Below, one piece after another: positions 8,560 to 18,311 of a stretch of DNA of 64,000 nt. The DNA lies in NCBI GenBank assembly GCA_963780865.1, contig CAWADT010000026.1, positions 62,001 through 126,000 of the forward strand, given 5' to 3'. Each line of letters begins with the position of its first letter. The first letter of the stretch is position 1. Source of the DNA: FEN-1073 sp963780865. Lineage in GTDB: Bacteria; Chloroflexota; Anaerolineae; Anaerolineales; RBG-16-64-43. Below the pieces are notes generated by a model that saw only the letters and a list, made by a program, of their open reading frames with translations, made no database searches and was not told where the DNA came from. The position numbers were made by a program, and so were the translations under genes.

Positions 8560-10159
8560 ATCGATCGATCCGAAAGCGTCGCTGCTGCGCTCATCTTGGC
8601 CGCTGTGGACGGCGATCGCGCTGTTCCTCGTCCTGCTGGCGGCATCCGGCATCGGGCAAATCTCTTCGGGGCAAATCCTTCTCTCCGAAGAGCCCGCCTA
8701 TCAGCGGCTGATGGTCGCCAAAAACCTGGCCGCCCACTTTTCCTGGGCGATCAACCCGGGAGAATTCACTTCGGCATTCGGTACGCTGCTCTGGCCGGTG
8801 CTCCTGGCGCCGTTTTTCTTTTTGCTCGGCGCTTCCACCCTTTGGCCGTGGCTGATCAACGCGGCGCTCTCGGTCCTCCTCCTGCTCCTGGCCTATCGGA
8901 TCGTGCGCGAGTGGATTCCGGCCCCCGCGGTTCAGGCGGTGCTGCTCGGTCTGATGATCATCGCGCTGCCGCTCGGCGTGTTGTCCGCCTCCGGAATGGA
9001 ACAGGTGCTATTCCTTCTTCTCTTGTTGGTCTTCCTTGAATTGTGGGCCCGCCGGATGGAAGCGAGCAGCCGGGCCGGGATCCTTCCCCTGACCGTGATC
9101 GCCGTGCTCCTGGCCTCCACCCGCTACGAAGGGATGCTCCTGGTCGGCTTGGCCGCGTTCCTGCTCCTCCTGCGGAGGGATTTCCGCGCCGGGTTGATCG
9201 TCCCGATCGCCGCGGCCGTCCCGCTCGCCCTTTACGGATTGATCTCCTGGCGGGCGGGGTGGCTGCCCGTACCGGCTTCGGTCTATCTGCGGCGGGCCGA
9301 ATTGATCCCGGCGGATCTCTCGCAATTCCCGACGGTTATTTTCCGGTCGCTGGATGTGATCGGCGTGCGCCCGGACCTGCGTTCGATTGTGCTTCTGATC
9401 ACGCTGATCCCCGCCTGGCTGGGTTTAACCGGGCGGCTCGCCTCCGTCCGCGAGCGCACATTCTTCGCACCCGCGCTGGCGGTGCTGGCGGCGATCGCTT
9501 ATCTCACCCTGATCGGAGACCGCGAGGTCCGGTACGACGCGTGGGTCATCCTGATCGGCGGCTGGGCGATCCTGCCCGCGCTGGGAAAAACCTTACCGCA
9601 GGATTGGCAGACTCTCCGGAAGAATATTGCGACCCTCGCCGCCGGCGGCGTGCTCGCCGTATTGCTTGGCTTTCCACTGCTCAGCCGCGGCGTGCAGGCG
9701 ATGTTCGATTTTGCCGACGCGATGAATCAGGAGAAGGCTAATTATCAAACCGCGGCGCGCTGGGTCTCGCACTGCAACCCCGATCCGGTGGCGACGGACG
9801 CGCCGGGAACGATCGCGTTTCTTACCGGCCGCCGCGTGGTGGACCTTAGTGGTTTCGTTTCGCTGAGCGCATTCCGCGTGCGGCGGACCGGGAATATCAC
9901 GGCGGAATGGATGCAATCCGAGGCGGGACGACAATCCGTTTCCACCGCGATAATTTTCCAGCCGGCTATCCAAACCCAGGCCGCGACGATCTGGAAGCGG
10001 ATCGGAGGATGGGGATTGACGGAGTGTCCGCTTTGCCAGCCGGTTGAAATTTTCACTCTGCGGGACGATCCCGCGATCGCTGCCTGCACTGAAACCTTCC
10101 TGGGGAATCTCCCCGTGGATGAACTCCTTCGCCTGCCCGTCGGGGGGAACGGTCCGTGA
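8549..10159 (+). CDS. GT-C-like polytopic membrane protein (paralogue 2 of 3, acidic dyad lost)
   Basis: A 536-residue polytopic protein aligned end to end with its two neighbours (for example INPGEFTSAFGTLLWP against VTPFGFTSCASSIIWP). The catalytic-type motif DDxYIHMA of paralogues 1 and 3 is replaced by SEEPAYQRLMVAKNL, so the Asp-Asp pair becomes Glu-Glu or Glu-Pro depending on alignment and His becomes Arg. The C-terminal PVATDAPGTIAFL still matches the NDIGA block. It may be a partner subunit, an inactive copy, or an enzyme with altered chemistry. ATG 8549 has GGAGGA about 6 bases upstream and overlaps the previous gene. Confidence 0.82.
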   Translation: MADKSIDPKASLLRSSWPLWTAIALFLVLLAASGIGQISSGQILLSEEPAYQRLMVAKNLAAHFSWAINPGEFTSAFGTLLWPVLLAPFFFLLGASTLWPWLINAALSVLLLLLAYRIVREWIPAPAVQAVLLGLMIIALPLGVLSASGMEQVLFLLLLLVFLELWARRMEASSRAGILPLTVIAVLLASTRYEGMLLVGLAAFLLLLRRDFRAGLIVPIAAAVPLALYGLISWRAGWLPVPASVYLRRAELIPADLSQFPTVIFRSLDVIGVRPDLRSIVLLITLIPAWLGLTGRLASVRERTFFAPALAVLAAIAYLTLIGDREVRYDAWVILIGGWAILPALGKTLPQDWQTLRKNIATLAAGGVLAVLLGFPLLSRGVQAMFDFADAMNQEKANYQTAARWVSHCNPDPVATDAPGTIAFLTGRRVVDLSGFVSLSAFRVRRTGNITAEWMQSEAGRQSVSTAIIFQPAIQTQAATIWKRIGGWGLTECPLCQPVEIFTLRDDPAIAACTETFLGNLPVDELLRLPVGGNGP

Positions 10160-11814
10160 GCGCGCGCCCGTTTTTTTTGCGGCGGCATTTCCCGCTCCTC
10201 GCGGCCTTCGGAATTGCGGCGGCCGGCGCGGCGGTTATGTATCTTTTGATCCTGCGCGAAACCGGCGGGCGGTTTATCTACACGTTGGACGATGCCTATA
10301 TTCACATGGCGATCGCCAAACACATCGTCCAAAACGGCGTGTGGGGAGTGACGCCGTTCGGTTTTTCCTCCTCCTCCAGTTCCATCCTCTGGCCGCTGCT
10401 TCTGGCGGCGGTATTTAAGATCTTCGGCGTGCGGGAGATTCTGCCGTTATGCATCAGTCTGGCTGCGCTGGGGCTTCTGTTGTTCGTCCTCTATCGGGAA
10501 TGGACGGAACGCGAAAACCGTCCGGGATGGGCGCTGGGGATGCTCATCGCTTGGATGCTTTTCCTGCCCCTCGGGCCGATCCTCTTCAATGGAATGGAGA
10601 CCATGCTGCAGGCGCTCGCGGCCGTATCGTTCGCGGCCGCCGCGGTGCATACTCTTGCGGAGGAAAAACCCGGCCGCCTGCTGCCGCTCTGCCTGCTGGG
10701 AGCCCTGGCCTCCGCGGTGCGGTACGAAGGGTGTTTTATCGCGGCCGCCGTTTGCCTGCTGCTGGCGCTGCGCGGCCGGTGGAAGGCGGCGATCCTCGTC
10801 GGTCTTTCGGCCGCGGCGCCGGTGGTTTTGTATGGCGCCTATTCCCTCGGACAGGGCTGGTCCTTTCTTCCCAATTCGGTGTTGATCAAGCACAGCGGCA
10901 TCGATGCCGCCAGCCCGGCCGCCTTGTGGGGAGTTCTGGCGCGGCCGTTCCAGCCGATCAAGGATATCGACGTTTCGCGGCTCCCGGTGTGGCAATCGCT
11001 CGCCGTGATCTTTCTGATGATGCTGCTGCTTCGCGCGCGGACCGTTCCCCTGCGCGGCTGGTGGGATGACCGGTTGCTGCCGGGCGTCCTCTTCCTGATG
11101 GTTGCCGTCCTCCATTCGCTGGGGATCGCCTCCGATTGGTTCTTCCGTTATCAGGCGTACTTGAACGCGCTCGGAATTTGGGCGATTGGCTGCGCCGGGA
11201 TTCCCGCGCTGGATTTCAACGCCCTGCGGCGTTCCGCGCCCGCGGCGATCGCGGCGGCGTCTGCGGTCCTCCTCGTGGCGATCCCGCTAATCAGTTCCGC
11301 CGCCCGGGCGATTGGAGAAACGCCGCTGGCTTCCCGCAATATCTGGCAGCAACAATATCAAATGGGACTCTTCCTGCGTGAGTTTTATCCGCAGGGACGC
11401 GTGGCGGCGAACGATATCGGGGCGATTGATTTCCTGGACGATCTCCACCTGATGGATCTTTCCGGTTTGGCCTCGCGGCCGGTGATGCAGGCCCAGCAGG
11501 ACGGGTCGTGGCAGCGGGATTTGGCGGGGACGCTGGACGTCATCACCTCGGCGGCGGACGTTCATCTCGCCGTGATTTATGACAACTGGTTTAATTACGA
11601 CCCGGCGACCGACCGGGCCGCGGTTCCCCCGGACTGGATCCGGGTGGCCGAGTGGACCATTCCCGACAACGTCGTCTGCGGGGGCGCGACCGTGACGTGG
11701 TATGCGGTCGGTCCGGTAGAAGCCGACGCGCTGCGCACGGCGCTGGTCCAATTCTCCGGCGCGCTTCCCGCGGGCGTGACGGTTCGCTATTCCACGCCCC
11801 GGTCGGGCGGCTGA
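10156..11814 (+). CDS. GT-C fold polytopic glycosyltransferase (paralogue 3 of 3)
   Basis: A 552-residue membrane protein very close in plan to 6922-8559. It has LDDAYIHMAIAKHIV after helix 1, WGVTPFGFSSSSSSILWP, many hydrophobic helices, and a soluble C-terminus with VAANDIGAIDFLDDLHLMDL. The intact Asp-Asp motif suggests an active GT-C transferase that uses lipid-phosphate sugars on the outer face of the membrane. It starts at GTG 10156, which overlaps the preceding TGA in a GTGA junction and so is probably translationally coupled. A 51-bp gap follows before the next membrane protein. Confidence 0.85.
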   Translation: MSARPFFLRRHFPLLAAFGIAAAGAAVMYLLILRETGGRFIYTLDDAYIHMAIAKHIVQNGVWGVTPFGFSSSSSSILWPLLLAAVFKIFGVREILPLCISLAALGLLLFVLYREWTERENRPGWALGMLIAWMLFLPLGPILFNGMETMLQALAAVSFAAAAVHTLAEEKPGRLLPLCLLGALASAVRYEGCFIAAAVCLLLALRGRWKAAILVGLSAAAPVVLYGAYSLGQGWSFLPNSVLIKHSGIDAASPAALWGVLARPFQPIKDIDVSRLPVWQSLAVIFLMMLLLRARTVPLRGWWDDRLLPGVLFLMVAVLHSLGIASDWFFRYQAYLNALGIWAIGCAGIPALDFNALRRSAPAAIAAASAVLLVAIPLISSAARAIGETPLASRNIWQQQYQMGLFLREFYPQGRVAANDIGAIDFLDDLHLMDLSGLASRPVMQAQQDGSWQRDLAGTLDVITSAADVHLAVIYDNWFNYDPATDRAAVPPDWIRVAEWTIPDNVVCGGATVTWYAVGPVEADALRTALVQFSGALPAGVTVRYSTPRSGG

Positions 11815-11865
11815 CCCGCCGCCGGATATGTCTTCGGGAATGTTTCGCGCGAGGATGACGGTTCC

Positions 11866-13734
11866 ATGATCAAGCGGCTCACGCTTGCCGACGTTGGGGA
11901 CTTGGGATGGATCCTGGCGATCACGCTCGTCGCCAGCCTGCTGATGTATTCCGGCTGGCGGGACCACTCCCCCTTCGACAGTCCGGATATCCTCGCCCAT
12001 CAGGCCAACGCGATCGATTTAATTCGCCACGGGATAATTCCCTACCGCGGCCAGGGGCTTTCGTATTCGGGCTGGGGGCCGCCGGGCACTTCGTTCCTGA
12101 TGGTGCCGGGCGTGCTGCTGACAACGGATCCGCGCCTGGCGGAAGTTCCGGGCGCGGTGCTGCTCCACTTCGGCACTCTGTTGTTTCTCTTTCTTATCGT
12201 CCGCGGTTCCCTCGGACGCGGCGCGGGTTGGGCGGCCGTCGCGGTGGCGGGGCTTCTTCCAATTACCGGACCGACCCTCTGGCCCAACGGACATCCCTTC
12301 TTCGTCATGGGAATGCTCTATTTTCTCATCCGTTGGGTGCGGGACCGCGCTCCCCATGCCTTCTCCGCCGCGTTGCTCCTGGCGGGGCTGGGGATGTACG
12401 TGTATTTCACCATCGCCCCGGCGCTGATCGCGATGGCGCTGATCGCGGTCCTCTATCGCCGCCCGATTTCATGGCGCAGCCTGGCCGCGGCGCTCGCGGC
12501 GCTGATCGTCGTGTGGTGGCCGTATCTGCATTTCGAAGCCGGCCGCGGGTTCGTCGACGTCGGCATCATGATTCTGCGCCGGGATATGACGGTTGCGCAG
12601 GCGCCCCCTTCGGCGCCGGTCTATTGCTATGCTTCGCTGCCCGGGGAGTTGGATTTTCAGGGGATGGTCTATATGCCCTGGACCGGATTGAGCGATCCAA
12701 ACCGGGTCATCTATCCCGGAGAGGGGAGAATTGCGCAGTTCGAGCTGTCCGCCTGCACGCTCCTGAATAAATTCGACCGGAATTTCAATTCGGGATATTT
12801 TCTATTCAATGATTCGGCCTGGCCGGCCGGCGTGCTATTCGGCGTTTTTCTGACGGGATTTTGGGTCCTGTTTTTTAGCGCGTTCCGGGGGATGGAGCGA
12901 ATCGCCAATTGGCGGAAAAAGCTCGCGGCGATTTCCGCCTGGAAATATCTGCTGGCCTGCGTTGCGGGCAGCGCGCTCCTTTTCCTGCTCATCCGTCCGG
13001 CGGTGATCGGCACGCTGCTCGTCGGCAATCCGGATTGGAACCTCCCGGCCCGCCTGCTCCTGGCGCAGATCAGCGCGTATGGAATTCTTGTCTGGAATTC
13101 CGCGGTAATCGGCCTGCTGCTCGCTTCGCGCGGGGAGGATGCCGCGAAGGAGCCGGGCGTCGCCGCCGCGATGATCGGCGTGTGCGGGTTGCTGTTGGTT
13201 GCCCTTTCGGAAATTGAACGCTCCTGGCGCTTTTGGTGGTTCTGGCCGCTGCAAAGCATCGCGATTGTTGCCGCCGTCGGAAGCGCTCTCCACTGGTGGA
13301 AGCCTTCCCGGTGGATTGTCGTGGCGGTATGGGTGCTCACGATTGCAGCCTTCTTTCCTTACCGGTCGGTGATCGAAAAAACAGATTCGATTTTGCAATC
13401 CGGATTCGACGGGCCGGAGAGCGGCCAGATCCAGGCGCTGGACTGGCTGGCGTTGCAAGCCAGGAAGGATCCGCAGCGGCCGGTCTCCATCGGCGTGATC
13501 CGATATCACGGTGAGGCCGACATCACGCTGGCCTGGGGCTGGTTGGATTTCGGTTTGCGCTATATTAATCAAGCTCCGAACGCAACGGCCGGAGACATTG
13601 CGCCGGAGAACGATTACCGAGTGGTGGAATTTCTCGGAGCGGATCGAGCCGCCCATCCGGTGGGCTGCCTGTGGGAGGGCTATGATTTAGTCTGGGAAAG
13701 CCGGGGGTATGCGATATGCGCACGCCAGCCGTGA
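11866..13734 (+). CDS. GT39-like polytopic membrane glycosyltransferase
   Basis: A 622-residue protein with about eleven hydrophobic helices and a large loop at about residues 240-300 (CYASLPGELDFQGMVYMPWT). The first extracytoplasmic loop reads FDSPDILAHQANAIDLIRHG and then PYRGQGLSYSGWGPPGTSF, similar in layout to GT39 (PMT/ArnT-like) enzymes. It is not closely related to the preceding triplet. A role as a lipid-linked sugar transferase, or less likely a Wzy-type polymerase, is inferred. Its stop lies 18 bp inside the next gene, which starts at 13716. Confidence 0.75.
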   Translation: MIKRLTLADVGDLGWILAITLVASLLMYSGWRDHSPFDSPDILAHQANAIDLIRHGIIPYRGQGLSYSGWGPPGTSFLMVPGVLLTTDPRLAEVPGAVLLHFGTLLFLFLIVRGSLGRGAGWAAVAVAGLLPITGPTLWPNGHPFFVMGMLYFLIRWVRDRAPHAFSAALLLAGLGMYVYFTIAPALIAMALIAVLYRRPISWRSLAAALAALIVVWWPYLHFEAGRGFVDVGIMILRRDMTVAQAPPSAPVYCYASLPGELDFQGMVYMPWTGLSDPNRVIYPGEGRIAQFELSACTLLNKFDRNFNSGYFLFNDSAWPAGVLFGVFLTGFWVLFFSAFRGMERIANWRKKLAAISAWKYLLACVAGSALLFLLIRPAVIGTLLVGNPDWNLPARLLLAQISAYGILVWNSAVIGLLLASRGEDAAKEPGVAAAMIGVCGLLLVALSEIERSWRFWWFWPLQSIAIVAAVGSALHWWKPSRWIVVAVWVLTIAAFFPYRSVIEKTDSILQSGFDGPESGQIQALDWLALQARKDPQRPVSIGVIRYHGEADITLAWGWLDFGLRYINQAPNATAGDIAPENDYRVVEFLGADRAAHPVGCLWEGYDLVWESRGYAICARQP

Positions 13735-14900
13735 CCGCAACCCAACGTCACTTGCGGATTGTGATCCCGACCGGGATTTTTCCGCCCGACATCGGCGGGC
13801 CGGCTTCGTACGTTCCGCGCATCGCCGAGGCGCTAACGGCGCGCGGGCATTCGGTGGCGGTTGTCACCCTCGCGGACGATCCGAACGCGGCCGGCGGCGC
13901 TTTTCCCTTCCCGGTGCGGCGCATCCAGCGCGGGAAGGCGCGCATTCCGCGGATGATCGAAACGATCCGGGTGATTTTCACCCTATCGCGGAAGTCCGAC
14001 CTGATTTACGCCAATGGTTTGTTCATCGAAGCGGCGATCGCCGCGGCCCTGGCGCACCGGCCGCTGGTGATGAAGGTAGTCGGGGATTGGGCCTGGGAGC
14101 GCGCCTCCAACCAACGGGTCGGCGACCGGGATATGGCGGGCTTTCAAAATCACCGCCAATCCTTTCGATTCGAAGTGATCAAGGGGCTGCGTTCGTTCGT
14201 CACACGGCGCGCCGACCGCGTGATCGTAGCCAGCCGTTTTTTCTGCGGGATCGTCGCGGGATGGGGCGTGCGGCCGGCGCGCTTGGAGATAATTCCAAAC
14301 GCCTTGGAACCGCTCCCGGATTCGCCCCCTGCCAGCTTGCCGGCTTTCGACGGCCGAACCCTGATCGTAGCCGCTCGGCTTGTCCCGTTCAAAAGGATCG
14401 ACGAAGTAATCCAGATGATTGCCACCCGCAGCGACCTGCGCCTGCTGATCGTCGGGGATGGGCCGGAGCGCCTCCGCCTGGAAGCCTTGGCGGCGGCGTT
14501 AAAACTGGGGGACCGGATATTCTTTGCCGGTTCCGTCCCGCGCGACAAGGTCGCCGCCTTTTTGCGCGCCGCGGACGCTCTGCTCGTGAACTCCGCCAAT
14601 GAAACATTTTCCTTTTCCGTTCTGGAAGGATTTGCGGCGGAGATTCCCGTGATCGCCAGCAATGCCGGATCAATTCCGGAACTCATCGCCGACGCCGAAA
14701 ACGGATTGCTCTATCCACCGGGCGACCGGGAGGCCCTCTCCGCAACCATAACGCGGCTGTTTGCCCAGCCCGGTTTACCGCAAAAGCTTGTCGAGGGCGG
14801 ACGAAAATCCATGCGGGACCGTTTTCAGTGGAAGGATTTGGTCGAGCGCACGGAAACCGCGCTTGATCTGGCCGCGCGCCGGCCCGGTGAAGCCAAATGA
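13716..14900 (+). CDS. GT4 family glycosyltransferase
   Basis: A 394-residue GT-B enzyme. The N-terminal acceptor domain has IPTGIFPPDIGGPASYVPRI and the middle has IPNALEPLP. The C-terminal donor domain has VAARLVPFKRIDEVI, IVGDGPERLRLE and the E-x7-E motif ETFSFSVLEGFA followed by PVIASNAGSIPELI. It is a cytoplasmic retaining transferase acting on a lipid-linked intermediate. It begins inside the end of the GT39-like gene, and its stop overlaps the next start (ATGA), so coupling on both sides is likely. Confidence 0.93.
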   Translation: MRTPAVTATQRHLRIVIPTGIFPPDIGGPASYVPRIAEALTARGHSVAVVTLADDPNAAGGAFPFPVRRIQRGKARIPRMIETIRVIFTLSRKSDLIYANGLFIEAAIAAALAHRPLVMKVVGDWAWERASNQRVGDRDMAGFQNHRQSFRFEVIKGLRSFVTRRADRVIVASRFFCGIVAGWGVRPARLEIIPNALEPLPDSPPASLPAFDGRTLIVAARLVPFKRIDEVIQMIATRSDLRLLIVGDGPERLRLEALAAALKLGDRIFFAGSVPRDKVAAFLRAADALLVNSANETFSFSVLEGFAAEIPVIASNAGSIPELIADAENGLLYPPGDREALSATITRLFAQPGLPQKLVEGGRKSMRDRFQWKDLVERTETALDLAARRPGEAK

Positions 14901-16063
14901 ATATCCTAATGCTGAGCGTGGGCGACGCGGGGTTGGCCGATCGGGAAAGCGAACCCGTCCGGCGCTTGATGGAATACGCGCGCCGCGCCGGCGGGCATAT
15001 CGACCTGATCGTGGATACGCCCCATCCGGGGTCGACGGACCATGGCGCTCTGACCGTTTTTCGCACCGGCGTGGGCCGCGGCCGGTACCTTCCGGCGGCA
15101 TACGGGATGGCGCGGGAAGCGGCGAGGCAGCGTCCGCCGGATTTGATTGCGTCGCAGGATCCGTTCGCCACCGCGTTGGTGGGGATTTGGCTGCGGCGCG
15201 CGCTGCGCCGGCCGCTCCTCATTCAGAACCACTCCTGTTTTCTATTTAATCAATTTTGGATCGCGGAGCGGCCGATCATCTTCCGCGGGTTGCATCTCTT
15301 GGCCCGCTACTTGCTCCCCCGGGCGGATGCGTGGCGGGTGGTAAACACCGCCGAACGGAAAATTTACATCGATCGGATTAAGTTACCCGCCGACCGGGTG
15401 CGGGTGCTTCCCGTGCCCTGCGATCTGAATGCAGTAGACAAAAACCTGCACCCGGATGCCGGCGCCAAGGCCCGCGCCTGGTTGTCATTCCCGGACGGAA
15501 CGCCGGTGGTTTTGTGGGCCGGCCGGCCGGTTAAATTTAAACGCCTGCCGTTGCTTTTCCAGGCGTTTGTGGAAATCCGCAAGGAGTTCCCGGCGGCCAG
15601 GTTGATCGTCGCCGGCCGGAAGGAACTCGCCCGGGAGGATTTGGACCGGGCCGCGCGGTTTGCGAATTTGGGAGAGTCGCTCGTCTGGACCGGCGAACTG
15701 AGTCACGCGGACCTGACGGGGATGTACGCCAAGGCGGATATTTTTCTCTACCCGTCGATTTACGAGGGGTTCGGGCGGGTGATGGTGGAAGCCGGCGCGG
15801 CCGGATTGCCCGTCATCGCCGCGGCAACCGCCGGCGCGAAGGATATCATCCGGGAAGGGGAGACGGGATTCCTCGCGCCCCTCGAGAATGCGCCGGCGCT
15901 TGCCGCTCACGCTCGCAAACTGCTGAGCGAACCGGAATTTCGTCTGGCGATAGGCGCCGCCGCGCGGAAATGGATCCGCGCGCAATTCGATCCGGATCGG
16001 ATGTACGGCGCCGTCGTCGCCCAGTGGCGCGAGGCGGCGGCGCGGGGTTTGACCGGGAAGTGA
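14897..16063 (+). CDS. GT4 family glycosyltransferase
   Basis: A 388-residue GT-B enzyme. It has VLWAGRPVKFKRLPLLFQAF, LIVAGRKEL, and the E-x7-E block EGFGRVMVEAGAAGLPVIAA, with AGAKDII closing the donor site. No membrane helices are evident. ATG 14897 overlaps the preceding stop by ATGA, and its own stop overlaps the following start (TGATG), placing it in the middle of a coupled run of GT-B genes. Substrates cannot be named from sequence. Confidence 0.92.
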   Translation: MNILMLSVGDAGLADRESEPVRRLMEYARRAGGHIDLIVDTPHPGSTDHGALTVFRTGVGRGRYLPAAYGMAREAARQRPPDLIASQDPFATALVGIWLRRALRRPLLIQNHSCFLFNQFWIAERPIIFRGLHLLARYLLPRADAWRVVNTAERKIYIDRIKLPADRVRVLPVPCDLNAVDKNLHPDAGAKARAWLSFPDGTPVVLWAGRPVKFKRLPLLFQAFVEIRKEFPAARLIVAGRKELAREDLDRAARFANLGESLVWTGELSHADLTGMYAKADIFLYPSIYEGFGRVMVEAGAAGLPVIAAATAGAKDIIREGETGFLAPLENAPALAAHARKLLSEPEFRLAIGAAARKWIRAQFDPDRMYGAVVAQWREAAARGLTGK

Positions 16064-17247
16064 TGAACGACAGGCAAAGAACTCGGTTGCTGTATCTGCT
16101 TCCGCGATACGATGCGGACTCGTCCGAGCATTTCTTTCACCTCTACGATTTCCTGAAAAAATTGCAGGCCCGAATTCCGCTCTCGATTGTTGTCGAGCGG
16201 ACGTCGGGCGCGCTTCCACCGGATCTTCCCATGAGTCCGCTCCGGATCCGCCTCCCGATTCTCCGTCTGGTGGAGGAATTTTTTGTATTTCTCGCCGCCC
16301 GGTTGCGAGGCGTCCGCGATTTCTACGTCCATTATTCCTATACCGGGGCGATCGCCGCGTCGGTTGTCACCCGAGTCTTCGGGGGCCGCACGTACTATTG
16401 GAACTGCAGCCTCTACCGCGAATTTCCATTATTAAAAAATTCCTCCCGGCGGGAGCGCATCGGCCGGGCGATTAATCTTTGGCTGCTGGAAACCTCGGTC
16501 CGATGGTGCACGAACCTCGTGACGGGAACGCCGCGCGTGGCGGAATACTATGTGATCCATGCGGGAATCCGGCCGCAGAAAATCCGATTGCTGCCAAACT
16601 TTGTCGAGCCGGGACGCTTTCATAGCATCGCCCGCGCCGAAGCCCGGAAAAGGTTAAGTTTGGATCCTAATCAAAAGGTCATTCTTTTTCTGCACCGGGT
16701 GGCGCGCCGCAAGGGTGCCCATTACCTGCCGGACATCGCGCAATTCCTGGATCGCAAGGCGGTCCCGGCCACTTTTCTGGTCGCCGGCGGGGGACCGGAT
16801 TTGGAGGAGTTGAGGCAACGGGTGGAAAAAGAATCCTTGGCAGACAGGTTCGATTTCCGCGGCTGGGTTCCGAATCGCGACGCGCCGTTGTATTATCGTG
16901 CGGCCGATCTCTACCTCATGCCGTCGGAGGAGGAGGGTTTTCCGCGCGTGCTGCTCGAGGCGATGGCGGCCGGTTGCCCGTTCCTCGCGTTCGACGTCGG
17001 CGGCGTGCGGGATATCATTTCGCCGGAACAGGAAGCCTGCGTGATCCCGGCCGGCGACGTGGCCGCCTTGGCCGCCGCGATGGCCGATGCGTTGCGGGAT
17101 CCCGCGCGGCTCGACCTTTGGAGAAAAGCCGGCGCGCGGCAGGTGGAGCGATTCTCGGAGGAACGCGTGCTCGATGCGTTTGTAAATATGCTCGCCGGGA
17201 AGGCGCTGGATTGGCGGAGCTTCCTCTCTGAAAGGAGCGCCGGATGA
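16063..17247 (+). CDS. GT4 family glycosyltransferase
   Basis: A 394-residue GT-B enzyme. The N-terminal domain is atypical (LLYLLPRYDADSSEHFFHLY). The C-terminal domain is standard, with LFLHRVARRKGAHYLPDIAQ, VAGGGPDLEELRQRV and EEGFPRVLLEAMAAGCPFLA carrying the E-x7-E pair. The frame is open further upstream, but ATG 16063 sits exactly on the previous stop (TGATG) and homology begins there. The following gene starts on its own TGA. It is probably one step in building the oligosaccharide. Confidence 0.92.
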   Translation: MNDRQRTRLLYLLPRYDADSSEHFFHLYDFLKKLQARIPLSIVVERTSGALPPDLPMSPLRIRLPILRLVEEFFVFLAARLRGVRDFYVHYSYTGAIAASVVTRVFGGRTYYWNCSLYREFPLLKNSSRRERIGRAINLWLLETSVRWCTNLVTGTPRVAEYYVIHAGIRPQKIRLLPNFVEPGRFHSIARAEARKRLSLDPNQKVILFLHRVARRKGAHYLPDIAQFLDRKAVPATFLVAGGGPDLEELRQRVEKESLADRFDFRGWVPNRDAPLYYRAADLYLMPSEEEGFPRVLLEAMAAGCPFLAFDVGGVRDIISPEQEACVIPAGDVAALAAAMADALRDPARLDLWRKAGARQVERFSEERVLDAFVNMLAGKALDWRSFLSERSAG

Positions 17248-18311
17248 CCGGCCGAGCGAAGAATCGGATTGCCTGGGCCGGCGGCTGGCATTACGCCCAT
17301 AACAATCAGCGCTACGAGGAATTGATTCCGCGCCTTTCGAACGTCGACCGCTATTACGTTAACCTGCCGCGCTTTTGGCCGTTGCGGGGAATTCGACGCA
17401 GGATTTGGCTGCCGTTGCTTGTCCGCTGGCTGGGAATGCGATACCCGCTCATTTTTTGCACCGACTGGCGCCAGATAGGCCCGGTGCGGGCCCGGGTCGT
17501 GTGCGATCTCGACGATCCGGTCTTTTCCGCGCAGGAGATCGCCGCCCTGAACCATCCCAACGTGGCGGCCATTGTAACCACCACGGATCTTGTCCGGAAG
17601 AATTTGCAGGCCGCGGGCGTCCGCAGTCCGATCGAGGTCATACCGCAAGGCGCCACGATCCGGCGGGCGGATCCGGAACGAGTGCGCGTCCTCCGGCGGA
17701 AGTTTTCCCCGGATCAGGGCGAAGTCATTGTCGGATTGCATCAACCGCATTTCGATTTTGCGTCCGAACTTCCGCCCGGACCGGCCGGGCAGATGTACGC
17801 TGTCGATCCGCTGATCGAAGCCATGCAATTGGCGCGCTCCAAGGATCCGCGCCTCGTCCTGTGGCTGGTGGGCGAGCCGAGTGCCAAAGTCGCCGCATTC
17901 GCCGCTCAGCATCCGTGGGTTCGCTTGATCGGGTATCAACCACGGGTTACGCTGATGGAGTACGTCTCGGCCTTCGAGATTGGGGTTTATCCCCGTCCCT
18001 TGGATCTGCAAGGCCGCAGCAGCATCAAGGTAATGGAATACATGGCCTGCGGCGTTTCCGTAATTGGTTTCCGCGTGGAGGAGATGCGGATTGCATCCGA
18101 GAGCGATGCGGGGATCGCGGTTTTGGATGTTCGCTCCTTCGCGGAAGCGCTGGCCTCGCTGGCTGGTGACCGGGCGCGGCGGGAGCAAATGGGCGCGAAC
18201 GGAAAACGGACCGCCCGTTCGTACGATTGGGACATTCTTTCGGACGTTTATCGAAACCTTTTGGATCGGTTGAGCGAACCCGGTGCAGGAAGGGCGGGCG
18301 ATCGCGGATGA
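17244..18311 (+). CDS. GT-B family glycosyltransferase (divergent)
   Basis: A 355-residue protein of GT-B type. The N-terminal domain is short and lacks the Gly-rich loop of its neighbours, starting with AWAGGWHYAHNNQRYEELIP. DLDDPVFSAQEI and IPQGATIRRAD lie in the middle. The donor-side block is SSIKVMEYMACGVSVIGF, where the first Glu of the usual E-x7-E pair is missing. It is therefore a divergent member whose activity is less certain. It overlaps both neighbours by ATGA junctions. Confidence 0.82.
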   Translation: MTGRAKNRIAWAGGWHYAHNNQRYEELIPRLSNVDRYYVNLPRFWPLRGIRRRIWLPLLVRWLGMRYPLIFCTDWRQIGPVRARVVCDLDDPVFSAQEIAALNHPNVAAIVTTTDLVRKNLQAAGVRSPIEVIPQGATIRRADPERVRVLRRKFSPDQGEVIVGLHQPHFDFASELPPGPAGQMYAVDPLIEAMQLARSKDPRLVLWLVGEPSAKVAAFAAQHPWVRLIGYQPRVTLMEYVSAFEIGVYPRPLDLQGRSSIKVMEYMACGVSVIGFRVEEMRIASESDAGIAVLDVRSFAEALASLAGDRARREQMGANGKRTARSYDWDILSDVYRNLLDRLSEPGAGRAGDRG

